A stretch of DNA of 64,000 nt from Pseudoalteromonas sp. 3D05 (GCF_002723455.1 NZ_PDUS01000004.1:1-64000), one strand, 5' to 3'. Shown: positions 9,634-19,384, counted from the stretch's first letter. Notes: generated by a model not told the origin, from the letters alone. Translations and numbers: made by a program.

Positions 9634-10332
9634 TTACATCTTTAAGTAAAAGTCCTTACATAGGTTTACGAAATCATCACTGTATTGACCGTCTTGGTTA
9701 TGAATAATTAAGTGCTGAGGTGTGCAATCAACCTCTTGATAGCCAAAACACATTAAGCTGCGCGTTGCAGGCTTAGTTTTTTTAGTTTGTACTAAACAAT
9801 GATGTTGTAAATAAAGCCCTTGTAATAACGCATCGGCAATAAATAATTTCGCCTCTTCGCAGGGTAATATCACATTAAATAGCGCATTGGTGTTTGTTAA
9901 GCGTTTAAATGCAGTGATTAACTGGGTAAAACTTAAATCGTCTGTATGGCGTGCTGTGTTTCGTCCCGCATCATCCCCTTTTAAACTATTATTAAAATAA
10001 GGCGGGTTGCTAATCACCACATCAAAGGGCGAATCGGCCTCAAACTCTTGAATACGTTGGTGATACAGTGCGATATCGGGCCACGGGCTTTGCGCAATAT
10101 TTTGCTTTGCTTGTTGATAAGCAGACCCATCAATTTCAACAGCTGTGATGACTAAGTCCACAGCTCGCTGTTTACACATCAAAGCTAATAATCCTGTGCC
10201 TGTGCCTATATCGAGCGCTCGTTGGCCGTGAGTTAATTTCGCCCAGGCACCCAATAAAATGCCATCGGTCGATACCTTCATAGCGCACTGCTCATGCTCA
10301 ACTTTAAATTGTTTAAACACAAACCCTGACAT
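9634..10332 (-). CDS. trmN: tRNA1(Val) adenine-37 N6-methyltransferase
   Basis: Methylates N6 of A37 in tRNA-Val using S-adenosylmethionine. The 232 residues carry the SAM-binding glycine-rich motif DIGTGTGLLAL near residue 41 and the amino-methyltransferase motif NPPY near residue 108. The N-terminal FKQFKVEHEQCAMKVSTDG matches the YfiC/TrmN family. It is divergent from srmB, the arrangement known from E. coli, which supports the call. Confidence 0.94.
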   Translation of the reverse strand: MSGFVFKQFKVEHEQCAMKVSTDGILLGAWAKLTHGQRALDIGTGTGLLALMCKQRAVDLVITAVEIDGSAYQQAKQNIAQSPWPDIALYHQRIQEFEADSPFDVVISNPPYFNNSLKGDDAGRNTARHTDDLSFTQLITAFKRLTNTNALFNVILPCEEAKLFIADALLQGLYLQHHCLVQTKKTKPATRSLMCFGYQEVDCTPQHLIIHNQDGQYSDDFVNLCKDFYLKM

Positions 10333-10407
10333 TTTTTCACCTTTTCATTCACCAACCGCTGTATAGCGCGTATAATTATCTGCATTGTCCTCTATTTTTG
10401 ACACTCT

Positions 10408-11640
10408 ATGCAATTTTCTGATTTTGATATCGATAACAAGTTACTAAATGCCGTCGCTAAAATGGGTTATGAAACCCCTACTAGTATTCAGCAACAAGCT
10501 ATTCCTGAAGCGCTGCAAGGGCGTGATATTTTAGCATCTGCGCCAACGGGTACAGGCAAAACCGCTGCATTTTTAATTCCAGCAATTCAATACTTATTGG
10601 ATTTCCCGCGCCGTGAACCTGGTTTTGCGCGAGTGTTAATTATGACACCGACTCGCGAGCTTGCTTATCAAATTCATGAACAATGTGAGTTACTTGCCAA
10701 ACAAACACACTTAAAAATTGGTGTCGTTACTGGTGGGATAAACTACGGTACGCATAAAGAAATTTTTGAAAAAAACAACGATATTCTCATCGCTACGCCT
10801 GGGCGTTTAATGGAATATTTAGAAACTGAAAACTTTCACGCTGAAAATGTTGAGATGCTTATTTTAGATGAAGCAGACCGCATGCTCGACATGGGCTTTC
10901 GAAAAGAAATGATGCGCATTTGTGAAGAAGCGAAGAACCGCCGTCAGTGCTTTTTATTCTCAGCAACACTTGAAGGCGACAGTGTTGAGAGGTTTGCTGA
11001 GCAAATATTAAATGACCCTGCACTGCTGGAGGCTGAATCATCGCGTAAAGAAAAAGCCAAGATCCACCAATGGGTGCATTTAGCTGATGATTATCATCAC
11101 AAACTAGAGCTATTAGTTAACACCTTAAATGCACCAGATGTAACAAAAGCCATTGTGTTTGTAAAAACCCGTGAGCGTTTAGAAACCTTAATTGGTGAGT
11201 TAACTAACAACGGCGTTAAAGCTGCATGGTTGCGTGGCGAAATGCCACAAGATAAACGCATGAAAGCCATGGAAAACTTTCACAGTGGACGCACTAAAAT
11301 TTTGGTTGCTACTGATGTTGCTGCCCGTGGTATTGATGTTGCTGATATTAGCCACGTTATAAACTTTGACATGCCGCGCACTGCTGACGTGTATGTTCAT
11401 CGTATTGGCCGTACAGGCCGCGCAGGTAAAAAAGGCATCGCAATTTCACTCGTTGAAGCACATGATATTGCTGTTTTATCTAAGGTTGAACGTTACACTG
11501 AGCAAAAGCTAAAACGCCGTGTAATTAAAGGGATTGAGCCTCAGCATAAAGAAGCGAAAATGCCAATCAAAAAAGTGAAAGATCCAGCTAAAATTAAAGC
11601 GCGCAAAAAAGCAAAAACGAAAGTGAAAAAAAAGAAATAA
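10408..11640 (+). CDS. srmB: DEAD-box RNA helicase SrmB
   Basis: Acts early in 50S ribosome assembly as an ATP-dependent RNA remodelling enzyme. The Q motif precedes SAPTGTGKT (motif I), PTRELA, DEAD (motif II), SAT (motif III), and ARGIDVADISHV and HRIGRTGRAG (motifs V and VI). The helicase core ends near residue 365. A Lys-rich tail follows, as in SrmB but shorter than in E. coli. The position opposite trmN supports SrmB over the other DEAD-box paralogues. A terminator follows immediately. Confidence 0.95.
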   Translation: MQFSDFDIDNKLLNAVAKMGYETPTSIQQQAIPEALQGRDILASAPTGTGKTAAFLIPAIQYLLDFPRREPGFARVLIMTPTRELAYQIHEQCELLAKQTHLKIGVVTGGINYGTHKEIFEKNNDILIATPGRLMEYLETENFHAENVEMLILDEADRMLDMGFRKEMMRICEEAKNRRQCFLFSATLEGDSVERFAEQILNDPALLEAESSRKEKAKIHQWVHLADDYHHKLELLVNTLNAPDVTKAIVFVKTRERLETLIGELTNNGVKAAWLRGEMPQDKRMKAMENFHSGRTKILVATDVAARGIDVADISHVINFDMPRTADVYVHRIGRTGRAGKKGIAISLVEAHDIAVLSKVERYTEQKLKRRVIKGIEPQHKEAKMPIKKVKDPAKIKARKKAKTKVKKKK

Positions 11641-11673
11641 TAATTTAGGATCTGTTGATCTTTTAAGGTTATT

Positions 11674-11713
11674 AAAAAAGCCGAGACTCATTAATTTGAG
11701 CCTCGGCTTTTTA
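11674..11713. terminator. bidirectional terminator between srmB and the subtilase
   Basis: A long stem (AAAAAGCCGAG and CTCGGCTTTTT, extended inward by CTCA/TGAG) has A-rich and T-rich flanks, so it can work for srmB on the plus strand and the protease gene on the minus strand. Confidence 0.88.
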
Positions 11714-11742
11714 CTTCTTACCTGAACTATATTTATTTAGCG

Positions 11743-13830
11743 TTATTGGCATACGCCTAAATCTTTCCACACAGCCCATGCTGATGAATTATCCGCAGGG
11801 TTAGCACCTTGAGTCCACCACTTGGCACTATAACGGCGGCTATTAAATGCAACCTCTTGACCTTGGTTATAAACAGCTGATTCAGACCATACTGCGAGAT
11901 CACTACAGCCATTAGGCGGTGTTACGCCGTCACTCACCGTAATGGTTTTTGTTAAGCTGTGGTTTAGCCCCTGCGCATCACTTACAGTAAGCTCAACTTT
12001 GTAGCTACCAGCGCCTTTATATGTGTGCGTTGGGGTTTTAGTGTTTGCAGCATTGCTATCGCCAAAGGTCCAATTATATGCCGTTACAGCAACATCATCC
12101 GTGGACGCATTAGTAAAGCTCACCGCTAAGCCGTTTACACTAAAATCAAAATTCGCTTTAGGTGCTTGGTTAACTGTGCCGCCACCCGTTTTACATTCTC
12201 CTTGGCGAGACCATACATTTGAAAATACAGCAGGGTTTGCACCTGTTGACCACCAGGTCGCTTTGTACTTAGCTTGATTATACTCAACCAAATCACCAAT
12301 GCGGTATGCTTTGCTGGCATTCCATGATGCAACACCATCACATTCACCACCAACCACCGACGTTACTTTAACGGTTTGGCTGCGTTGATTTGTTTGACCT
12401 GCCGTATCAGTCACTTCTAACGTAACGGAATAGTTGCCATCGGCAGCATAGGTATGAATTGGGTTTTCGCTGGTGGCTGAATTACCATCACCAAAATTCC
12501 AATAGTAACTGCTTATGCCTTTATCATCAGTTGAGGCGTTAGAAAATGTAACTTGCTTAGCATTTACCACCGCACTAAAACGTGCCACAGGCGCATTATC
12601 CACACCACTACCACCACCACACTCTGATTGAGCTAAATAGTCATAAGCATCTTTTGCTTTAACAATACCAAAGCCATACGAAGTATCACGCCCTGGCGCG
12701 CCTTTATCTTGCGCCGTGGCATTTAATGCATCACGAATTTGTTGATTAGAACACTGTGGAAAGTGGCTCCACACTAATGCTGCAACACCCGATACATGAG
12801 GGGTTGCCATTGACGTACCACTAATACTTTTATACCCGCCATTGTTCCACGTTGAGTTAGTGCCCACACCCGGTGCTGCTATTTCAACTTGTGCGTTATA
12901 TTGTGAGAAAGACGCTTTAGTACCATTGCGATCTACTGCAGCCACCGACACAACCTCATTGTACGATGCAGGGTAACTTAGTGAACTATTGGCATCATTA
13001 CCCGCTGCAGCTATGTGCAACATCCCTTGGGCATAACTGCTGGCAAAAGCTTGGCGCTCAGCATTAGATGACTGAGGACCACCTAAACTCATGCTGGTTA
13101 CAGTTGCGCCTGCACTTTGGCATTGACCAATTGCAGCAACAAGATCTGAGCCATATGCCCAGCGACCTTGATCGTTAAACACTTTAACAATATGCAACCC
13201 TAATTGACCCGATGAGTTAACTCCGATCACACCTTGACCATTGCCTCCCAATGCAGCGATAGTGCCTGCAACGTGAGTACCATGGCCATTACCATCGTTA
13301 TACCAGTTACCTGTGTTGTTAGTGCCATAGCCGTCACTGCCAGTCACACCGGTGTTAGGTAAATCAGGATGGTTTAACGTGTAACCAGTATCCATAATAC
13401 AAACTTTCTGGTTCCCCGTAAGGTTGTCAGAAAGCTGTTTTGCTTGCACCATGGTAATTCCATAAGGTGTCGATTCAGCCATTAAATAGCGCTTAGGGTC
13501 AACTTCGATATTCACTACATCGGCACTTTGCTCTAAACGTGATTTTTGCTCAGCTGTTAATACCACGGCCATAGCATTAATGTCAGGTAGTGCTTGAACA
13601 ACTTCTACATTTACATCTGTAGCAATGTTATTCATCAAACTGCGTTTCATGTCGTTCACCTGCGCTTGACTGCGGGCAAATGTTGTGTGAACTGCTGTTG
13701 TTTTTTCTGACAAATGTACAATAAATCGCTCTGACTCAATTTGCTCCGCCATTGCTGCCGGGGCTGTAGATAGTAAAATCGCACTTGCTAAAGCAGAGAT
13801 CTTAAAGGTAGGTAGTTTAGACACGCTCAT
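11743..13830 (-). CDS. secreted subtilisin-like protease with PKD and chitin-binding modules
   Basis: A 695-residue exoprotease. A signal peptide ends near residue 28 (AMA). An I9-type propeptide covers roughly 35-118. The S8 catalytic domain spans about 125-400 with triad Asp147 (MDTGY), His183 (GHGTHVAGT) and Ser340 (GTSMATPHVSG), plus oxyanion Asn278 (AAGND). Then come PKD1 (~413-490), a CBM5/12-type chitin-binding module (~497-546, YKATWW), PKD2 (~555-634), and a second chitin-binding module (~642-695, YSAKWW). I recall this architecture from chitin-induced proteases such as AprIV of Alteromonas sp. O-7. It probably strips protein from chitin-rich particles. AAGGA precedes the start. Confidence 0.95.
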   Translation of the reverse strand: MSVSKLPTFKISALASAILLSTAPAAMAEQIESERFIVHLSEKTTAVHTTFARSQAQVNDMKRSLMNNIATDVNVEVVQALPDINAMAVVLTAEQKSRLEQSADVVNIEVDPKRYLMAESTPYGITMVQAKQLSDNLTGNQKVCIMDTGYTLNHPDLPNTGVTGSDGYGTNNTGNWYNDGNGHGTHVAGTIAALGGNGQGVIGVNSSGQLGLHIVKVFNDQGRWAYGSDLVAAIGQCQSAGATVTSMSLGGPQSSNAERQAFASSYAQGMLHIAAAGNDANSSLSYPASYNEVVSVAAVDRNGTKASFSQYNAQVEIAAPGVGTNSTWNNGGYKSISGTSMATPHVSGVAALVWSHFPQCSNQQIRDALNATAQDKGAPGRDTSYGFGIVKAKDAYDYLAQSECGGGSGVDNAPVARFSAVVNAKQVTFSNASTDDKGISSYYWNFGDGNSATSENPIHTYAADGNYSVTLEVTDTAGQTNQRSQTVKVTSVVGGECDGVASWNASKAYRIGDLVEYNQAKYKATWWSTGANPAVFSNVWSRQGECKTGGGTVNQAPKANFDFSVNGLAVSFTNASTDDVAVTAYNWTFGDSNAANTKTPTHTYKGAGSYKVELTVSDAQGLNHSLTKTITVSDGVTPPNGCSDLAVWSESAVYNQGQEVAFNSRRYSAKWWTQGANPADNSSAWAVWKDLGVCQ

Positions 13831-14247
13831 TTTAAATTCCTTGGATGTTAAATTTAAGGTTGTTAATTAACATTTAATTCACAACCCTTTTATGGAAACA
13901 CGCAAAGACAACGCTGTCAACGCCATTTTTTATTAGACGTTCAATTAAGTGATTTTACAGAGCTCAAACCTTCCAATTAAAAACAAAGAGTTACACTTTA
14001 ACCTTTTATTTTTCAATCGGTTAAATATCAGAATCAACACTCAAAAACAATGTAAATAAAAAGTTAAATTTACTTGCGTGAATTTTTAACCTTAGCGTGT
14101 AGAAAACTCCCCATTTTACTCAATGAAGTGTAAAAAATACGTACACCAATAAAAGCCAAAAGATAAACCATTTACTTTCAACAACTTAAGATTGGTATGG
14201 AATTTGGATAACATGAACTAAGACTGGCTAGATAAATTGAGGGAATT
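13831..14247. other. 417-nt non-coding gap between divergent secreted-protein genes
   Basis: AT-rich and without a plausible gene. It must hold the promoters of the protease (minus) and the BON protein (plus). One inverted repeat is visible, TTTAACC (13997-14003) and GGTTAAA (14019-14025), spaced 15 nt, about 170 nt upstream of the protease start. No convincing promoter hexamers could be picked. Confidence 0.4.
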
Positions 14248-14577
14248 ATGAACCGCTTTAAATTAACAGTATCACTTATATCATTTTGTTGTATCTTTTT
14301 ACTCGCTTGCACCACACAAGTAATGGCAGCACCTAGCAACATTATGATCAGCAGTGCAACCACGCAACCAACACTACAACAACTCGCTGTTAATAAATTG
14401 AGCACCAACCCTAACTTACACTTATCTCAGTTAAACGTCGTTATCTCAAAAGATAAAATTGAATTGAACGGTTTTGCAAGAACGGGCTTTGAACGCGCCC
14501 TTGCACAAAAGTTTTTAGAAAACACCCAAGGCATCAAAATTATCGAAAATAAAATAAAAATAAAAGCGACTCAATAA
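14248..14577 (+). CDS. small secreted BON-domain-like protein
   Basis: 109 residues. An N-terminal signal segment (LISFCCIFLLACTTQVMA) ends in AMA-like cleavage near residue 27. A cysteine in LLACT could instead be a lipobox, so periplasmic and lipoprotein forms are both possible. The rest resembles a single BON domain, with LNVVISKDKIELNGFA near residues 65-80 and an end strand GIKIIENKIKIK. BON domains of the OsmY type bind phospholipid or help envelope stress survival. GAGGGA lies upstream of the ATG. It is a single-gene unit with its own terminator. Confidence 0.75.
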   Translation: MNRFKLTVSLISFCCIFLLACTTQVMAAPSNIMISSATTQPTLQQLAVNKLSTNPNLHLSQLNVVISKDKIELNGFARTGFERALAQKFLENTQGIKIIENKIKIKATQ

Positions 14578-14606
14578 TACATAACTTATTACGCACCCTC
14601 CCCTTC

Positions 14607-14630
14607 AGAGCGCCATTGGCGCTCTTTTTT
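14607..14630 (+). terminator. terminator after the BON protein
   Basis: A perfect AGAGCGCC / GGCGCTCT stem with a three-base loop is followed by six T, 30 nt past the stop codon. Confidence 0.92.
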
Positions 14631-14689
14631 ATATCCTCCATTGCATAAGTATCACCAAACTTTGAATTTATTCACCTTTTTTATTGCAA

Positions 14690-14954
14690 TATAACCAAGC
14701 CACCTCAAAATGCAGAATTCAGCGTTTCAAGGGGCTTAATATCAAGGTGCTACTTTGCATAACAATGGCAGTCCCTTTTTAGAGCTAACAACGATGACAG
14801 TAAATGCCTGTGGGACGTCCAAAGGGTTGGTTTAAAAGCGACTTATACTGCGTTATTAACTTAAACAATAGAACCACGACTCCTTGCAATTAATGCCTTG
14901 CCTAAGTCACTTTTAATTCCAACTGACACTCACATCTTGAGATGGCTTGGGTAT
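14690..14954 (+). repeat. dispersed ~260-bp inverted-repeat element, copy 1
   Basis: The left end (TATAACCAAGCCACCTCA) and right end (TGAGATGGCTTGGGTAT) are imperfect inverted repeats of each other. The body shares long blocks with copies at 55920 and 61431, such as GGCTTAATATCAA, CTTTGCA, TTATACTGCGTT and CTTTTAATTCCAAC. An internal stem is formed by 14826-14845 and 14903-14923. There is no ORF. It lies between the terminator of the BON gene and the stop codon of the convergent DUF1289 gene, ending 4 nt from that stop. It is best described as a MITE-like element; no transposase is nearby. Confidence 0.88.
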
Positions 14955-14958
14955 TCTC

Positions 14959-15153
14959 TCAGTCACACTTCTTTCGCTTTACTTTACGAACCTCACACTC
15001 TGCCATTACTTGCTTCTTTTGGGCTTCACTTAAACCTCGCCAACTAAGTATTTCTTCGAGCGTTCTAAAGCAACCTATGCACGTATCATCAGCATCAAGG
15101 CAGCAGCGCCTGACACAAGGAGTGCCAGGCTCATCTAGGAGTCTTTTAACCAT
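14959..15153 (-). CDS. DUF1289 small cysteine-rich protein
   Basis: 64 residues with the DUF1289 signature: a TPCVRRC start, LDADDTCIGCFRTLEEI, then a LSEAQKKQVMAEC block. Four or five cysteines suggest a small metal or Fe-S site, but no function is established for the family. No strong Shine-Dalgarno sequence lies before the ATG. The stop is directly against repeat copy 1. Confidence 0.88.
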   Translation of the reverse strand: MVKRLLDEPGTPCVRRCCLDADDTCIGCFRTLEEILSWRGLSEAQKKQVMAECEVRKVKRKKCD

Positions 15154-15270
15154 ATATATTTCGTATCAAAGGAGGTTACTTTAAATGTAGATAGCTTTTA
15201 TAAAGCTGCCACTCAAAGTACGGCTTTTTAATGCTGTGTAAATTAGTCTTACTTACTCGTAAAAAATACA

Positions 15271-15300
15271 AAAAACGCGTGTTAAATAACACGCGTTTTT
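15271..15300 (-). terminator. terminator after the MscS channel
   Basis: A 30-bp near-perfect palindrome, AAAAACGCGTGTTA and TAACACGCGTTTTT, lies 26 nt past the mscS-family stop. A U-tract exists on both strands. Confidence 0.9.
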
Positions 15301-15325
15301 ACATTGCAGTTAGCTCTTTGGGGTA

Positions 15326-16234
15326 TTAATCATCATTTTGCTTATCGCTGATCATTGCATCAAGCTTTTCACCCCCTTTAATACCAAAGTCCAAAGTTCG
15401 AATGGGGAATGGAATACTTATATCAGCCTCTGCTAATGCTTGTTTCACAGCGACAATTGCTTTGTGTCTAACTGTCATGAAATCAGCCTCACCAGGGTAA
15501 TTAATCCAAAACCATACCAGTAAATTTACACTGCTATCACCGAACCCAGATGCGTAGACAGCAGTTTCGTCTTGTTTTATTACAAAGTCGAACTCGTTAA
15601 TTTTTTTAACAATAACTTCAGCAGCGTGTTCTGGGTCATCACCGTATGAAATCCCGACAGGTACCTCAATACGCCTAACCCCCAACGTGCTGTAATTACG
15701 TAAAACGTTGCGAAACAATATTTTGTTAGGCACTAAATTTAATTGCCCGTAAAAATTTTCAACTAAGGTATTACGTAAGTTAATTGCTTTTACTGTGCCA
15801 AACACATCATCTGTCTTAATTACATCCCCTGTTTTAAAGGGCTTACGTATCCCCATTGCAATACCTGCAATCAGGTTTTCTGTCATATCTTGGAACGCAA
15901 AACCAATAGCTAAGCCAACAATACCGGCACCTGCAAGTAAAGACGTAACCGTGCCTTTGAGCCCAACAAAATCCAGCGCAACAAACAAACCTACGCACAA
16001 GATAATCATCTTAAAAATAGAGGCCATTAAATCTGCTATTTGATTTGAGTCCAATGAGCGACGTAATATATTACGTATCATAGACCCCAAAAAGCGGGCC
16101 AAAATAGAAAAAAGAATAGCGATGATCACTGCGACTATAAAGTTAGGAATGTGGCTGATTACAATATCAACCCAGCCCCCTAGTTTTTCTTCAATTAGCT
16201 TTTCAGCTTCACTGATAGTCGGTATTTTTAACAT
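15326..16234 (-). CDS. MscS-family small-conductance mechanosensitive channel
   Basis: Opens under membrane tension to release solutes on hypo-osmotic shock. 302 residues with three membrane helices; the pore helix TM3 carries the Ala/Gly pattern SLLAGAGIVGLAIGFAFQD at residues ~98-116, a hallmark of MscS. The beta domain and C-terminal alpha/beta vestibule follow. Close in length to E. coli MscS (286), so it is the short single-channel type. It is a monocistronic unit between two terminators. Confidence 0.94.
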   Translation of the reverse strand: MLKIPTISEAEKLIEEKLGGWVDIVISHIPNFIVAVIIAILFSILARFLGSMIRNILRRSLDSNQIADLMASIFKMIILCVGLFVALDFVGLKGTVTSLLAGAGIVGLAIGFAFQDMTENLIAGIAMGIRKPFKTGDVIKTDDVFGTVKAINLRNTLVENFYGQLNLVPNKILFRNVLRNYSTLGVRRIEVPVGISYGDDPEHAAEVIVKKINEFDFVIKQDETAVYASGFGDSSVNLLVWFWINYPGEADFMTVRHKAIVAVKQALAEADISIPFPIRTLDFGIKGGEKLDAMISDKQNDD

Positions 16235-16295
16235 GCATTAATCCTGAGGAATCGTTAATAATAATCAGGTATCTGCAAAATAAGCGCCAAAAATG

Positions 16296-16322
16296 AAAAA
16301 ACCACGCAATAGCGTGGTTTTA
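16296..16322 (-). terminator. terminator after yaaA
   Basis: An AAAACCACGC / GCGTGGTTTT stem with a four-base loop lies 20 nt past the yaaA stop, with U-tracts on both strands. Confidence 0.9.
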
Positions 16323-16342
16323 AATTAATATCGTCATTAAAG

Positions 16343-17122
16343 CTAACTTTGCTCGTCGCGTAAAAATACAGGTTCAAGCTCTTTTACCGTGGCTTCTTCA
16401 CTGTAGTAGTAACCATCAACGGTAAACTCTTTGAGCTGGCTTAATTGCGTTACTTTATTTTCAATGATGTAACGTGCCATTAAGCCGCGCGCTTTTTTAG
16501 CGTAAAAGCTAATAATTTTAAACTGGCCGTTTTTACAGTCTTTAAAATGCGGCGTGATGATTTGTGTGTTTAAGGTTTTTTTATCAACCGCTTTAAAGTA
16601 CTCATTAGACGCAAGGTTCACTAAGTACTGGCTATCTTGCTCAGCTAAAACTGTATTTAGTTTTTGCGCAATAACACTGCCCCAAAACTCATATAAGTTT
16701 TTACCCCGGCTATTATCAAGCTTAGTGCCCATTTCTAAACGGTACGCTTGCATTAAATCTAACGGCTTTAATAGGCCATATAGTCCGGACAATATACGTA
16801 AGTGGCTTTGTGCGTAATCAAGCTCGCCGGCAGTTAAAGTTCCTGCGTCTAATCCACCGTAAACATCACCGTTAAAAGCCATCACAGCTTGTTTGGCGTT
16901 GTCGGTAGTAAATGGTTGCGACCATTCGCTAAAGCGCGCTGCGTTAAGCCCTGAGAGCTTATCGCTAATTTTCATTAAACTGCCAATTTGTGCAGGCGTT
17001 AGTTCACGGCATACTTTCATAAGCTCTTCGCTGTGCTCGAGTAATTCAGGCTGAGTGAACTTATCGGTTGCCGGTGGCGTCTCGTAATCAAGATTTTTTG
17101 CAGGTGAAATAACAGTGATCAT
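16343..17122 (-). CDS. yaaA: peroxide stress protein YaaA
   Basis: Member of the YaaA (UPF0246) family, which lowers free iron and limits DNA damage under hydrogen peroxide in E. coli. 259 residues with the family start [14 protein letters not shown] and the conserved [12 protein letters not shown] near residue 210. It is divergent from talB; yaaA and talB are also near neighbours in E. coli. The 223-nt gap between them contains no gene. Confidence 0.94.
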   Translation of the reverse strand: MITVISPAKNLDYETPPATDKFTQPELLEHSEELMKVCRELTPAQIGSLMKISDKLSGLNAARFSEWSQPFTTDNAKQAVMAFNGDVYGGLDAGTLTAGELDYAQSHLRILSGLYGLLKPLDLMQAYRLEMGTKLDNSRGKNLYEFWGSVIAQKLNTVLAEQDSQYLVNLASNEYFKAVDKKTLNTQIITPHFKDCKNGQFKIISFYAKKARGLMARYIIENKVTQLSQLKEFTVDGYYYSEEATVKELEPVFLRDEQS

Positions 17123-17345
17123 AGTTAGCTATTGACTTGTAAATTATTTAATGTCAATTTCAACATTAAATGAAACGAAAAGCACGTTTTGTTTAAATAA
17201 ATCCTCCCTTAAAAAATTCATACGCCGCCGTTTTTTAATTGATAAGGACATAAGACCTATCAAGCATTGTCACACTGTTGCAGTATGAACAAAGTATATT
17301 AAGGGTGTAGATTTTCTTTTAACTTGCTTGGAATGAGGAAAGCAA

Positions 17346-18296
17346 ATGACTTCAGCTCTACAAAGGCTAAAACAACATTCATCTATTGTGGCCGATACTG
17401 GCGATATTGAAGCGATCAAAAAGCATCAACCAGAAGATGCAACCACTAATCCATCGCTTTTATTAAAAGCGAGCGAGATTGAAGCTTATAAGCCATACCT
17501 TGATAAAGCTTGGAGCTACGCAAAAGAAACCGAGCAAGATGCCGCTAAACAACTTGAGTTAGCATGTGACTACTTTGCTGTATTGCTTGGTAAAGAAATC
17601 AGCGAAATTGTACCAGGTTATATCTCTACCGAAGTTGATGCGCGCCTTTCGTTTGACACTCAAGCAACGATTAATAAAGCACACACTTTACTTAGCCTGT
17701 ATGAAAAAGAAGGTGTGAGCAAAGATAAAATCTTAATTAAAGTCGCTTCAACATGGGAAGGGATTAAAGCCGCTGAGCAACTAGAAAAAGAAGGGACTAA
17801 ATGTAACCTTACTTTATTGTTTAGCGACGCCCAAGCTCGCGCATGTGCCGATGCAAACGTATTTTTAATCTCGCCGTTCGTGGGCCGTATTTTAGATTGG
17901 CACGTTGCAAATGGCATGGAAAAACCAACAGATCCACTACAAGACCCTGGTGTTCAGTCTGTACGTAGCATTTTTGAATTTTATAAACGCCATGACTATA
18001 AAACTGTGGTGATGGGCGCAAGCTTCCGTAACACAGGTGAAATTATTGCCCTAACAGGTTGTGATAAGCTTACTATTAGCCCTAACCTTTTAGAAGATTT
18101 AGGCAACCTTGAAGGCGCACAAGAATACTTGCTTGATAGTGATATTCCTAAAGAACCAAAGCCAGAGCCACTTACAGAAACACAATTCCGTTGGTTACAC
18201 AACCAAGATGCTATGGCGACAGAAAAGCTAGCTGAAGGTATTCGCTCATTTGCTGATGCCCAAGAGCAATTAGAAGCCCGTTTTAAAGCGATGTAA
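17346..18296 (+). CDS. talB: transaldolase
   Basis: Transfers a dihydroxyacetone unit between sedoheptulose-7-phosphate and glyceraldehyde-3-phosphate in the pentose phosphate pathway. 316 residues, same as E. coli TalB. The Schiff-base lysine is in KILIKVAST near residue 131, and DATTNPSLL near residue 35 is the N-terminal signature. A GAGGAAAGC ribosome binding site lies just before the ATG. It is monocistronic with a terminator at 18333. Confidence 0.97.
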   Translation: MTSALQRLKQHSSIVADTGDIEAIKKHQPEDATTNPSLLLKASEIEAYKPYLDKAWSYAKETEQDAAKQLELACDYFAVLLGKEISEIVPGYISTEVDARLSFDTQATINKAHTLLSLYEKEGVSKDKILIKVASTWEGIKAAEQLEKEGTKCNLTLLFSDAQARACADANVFLISPFVGRILDWHVANGMEKPTDPLQDPGVQSVRSIFEFYKRHDYKTVVMGASFRNTGEIIALTGCDKLTISPNLLEDLGNLEGAQEYLLDSDIPKEPKPEPLTETQFRWLHNQDAMATEKLAEGIRSFADAQEQLEARFKAM

Positions 18297-18332
18297 CTAT
18301 TTAAAGATAAGTAAATAAACACTTACTCTATA

Positions 18333-18357
18333 AAACGCCACCTATGTGGCGTTTTTT
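18333..18357 (+). terminator. terminator after talB
   Basis: An AAACGCCAC / GTGGCGTTT stem with a short loop and a T-run lies 37 nt past the stop. Confidence 0.9.
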
Positions 18358-18486
18358 ATTTACTGGAATCAATCTAATTAATATAGTCATCACATTACCG
18401 TAACATTAATGTCACTTTTTTATTCTATTTTAGTTTGGCCTGTGGTATAGGTATTTCCGAGGTTCAAAATTCAATAGGAGAAGTTC

Positions 18487-18675
18487 ATGGATAGCCTAGA
18501 TGATATTTTAGAAATATTAGAAGGTCCTAGCACAACAAAAAAGACCTCTCAAAAAAATAAAAAGAGAAAATGGCGCGAAATCGAAGCTTTAAAAGATAAG
18601 CAACGTTTACGCAAAGAACTACAGGAGTTAGACTATTTTGCAGACGATATTGCAGTTGATGAGTTAGACTTTTAA
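18487..18675 (+). CDS. DUF3545 small basic-acidic protein
   Basis: 62 residues in three blocks: an acidic start (MDSLDDILEILEG), a Lys/Arg-rich middle, and an acidic end (FADDIAVDELDF). This is the pattern of DUF3545, a family restricted to Vibrio- and Alteromonas-like genera with no known function. TAGGAG stands seven bases before the ATG and a terminator follows the stop, so it is an independent, well-expressed unit. Confidence 0.85.
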   Translation: MDSLDDILEILEGPSTTKKTSQKNKKRKWREIEALKDKQRLRKELQELDYFADDIAVDELDF

Positions 18676-18680
18676 TTTAA

Positions 18681-18716
18681 AAAAGGCCGCATGCTTAACA
18701 GCTAACGGCCTTTTTT
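18681..18716. terminator. bidirectional terminator between DUF3545 gene and ung
   Basis: AAAAGGCCG and CGGCCTTTTTT flank a 14-nt loop. T-tracts on both sides let it serve the plus-strand small gene and the minus-strand ung. Confidence 0.85.
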
Positions 18717-18721
18717 AATTC

Positions 18722-19384
18722 TTACACTTGCCAGTTTATGGTGGCTTTACCTTGCTGCTTAAGTAGTTTATTCGCTTTAGAAAAGTGCTGACAGCCAAAA
18801 AAACCTCGGTGCGCTGAAAGTGGTGATGGGTGTGGGCCATTTAACACAAAGTGCTTGGTTGCATCTATGCCTTTGCCTTTCTTTTGCGCATGCGCGCCCC
18901 ATAGAATAAACACCACGCCATTAGTATGAGCGTTAATATAATTAATCACGTTATCGGTAAATTGCTCCCATCCAAGATGTTTATGAGAGTGTGCTTGTCC
19001 TTGCTCTACAGTTAATACGGTATTTAATAAAAATACGCCCTGCTCTGCCCAGCTTTGTAAATATCCATGCTGTGGGACTTCAAACCCGGGGACGTCGGTT
19101 GCTAATTCTTTATAAATATTTTTTAGTGATGGCGGCAGTTTAGTCACTTCTGGCAGTACTGAAAAGCACAAACCATGAGCTTGCCCTTCACCATGGTATG
19201 GGTCTTGGCCTAAAATAACCACTTTAATATCGTCAAGCTCAGTTGCCTTAAAGGCACTAAAAACCTGCTGCTCTGGTGGGTAAACTGCAACCCCTTCACT
19301 ACGCCTTTGAGCAACATAGGCAAACGTGTCTTGCATATAAGGTTTAGCGCATTCAGTTTGTAAAAATGTTTGCCACTGACTCAT
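18722..19384 (-). CDS. ung: uracil-DNA glycosylase
   Basis: Removes uracil from DNA to start base excision repair. 220 residues with the catalytic Asp motif GQDPYHG near residue 61 and the DNA-intercalation loop [11 protein letters not shown] near residue 185. It is family 1 UDG. Its start overlaps the btuF stop by 4 nt, so it is probably co-transcribed as the last gene of the cobalamin operon. Confidence 0.98.
   Translation of the reverse strand: MSQWQTFLQTECAKPYMQDTFAYVAQRRSEGVAVYPPEQQVFSAFKATELDDIKVVILGQDPYHGEGQAHGLCFSVLPEVTKLPPSLKNIYKELATDVPGFEVPQHGYLQSWAEQGVFLLNTVLTVEQGQAHSHKHLGWEQFTDNVINYINAHTNGVVFILWGAHAQKKGKGIDATKHFVLNGPHPSPLSAHRGFFGCQHFSKANKLLKQQGKATINWQV

Noticed and set aside
14942..15184. 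Plus-strand 80-codon ORF
   Set aside because: Antisense to the DUF1289 gene, which has a clear family signature; the ORF has no such support.
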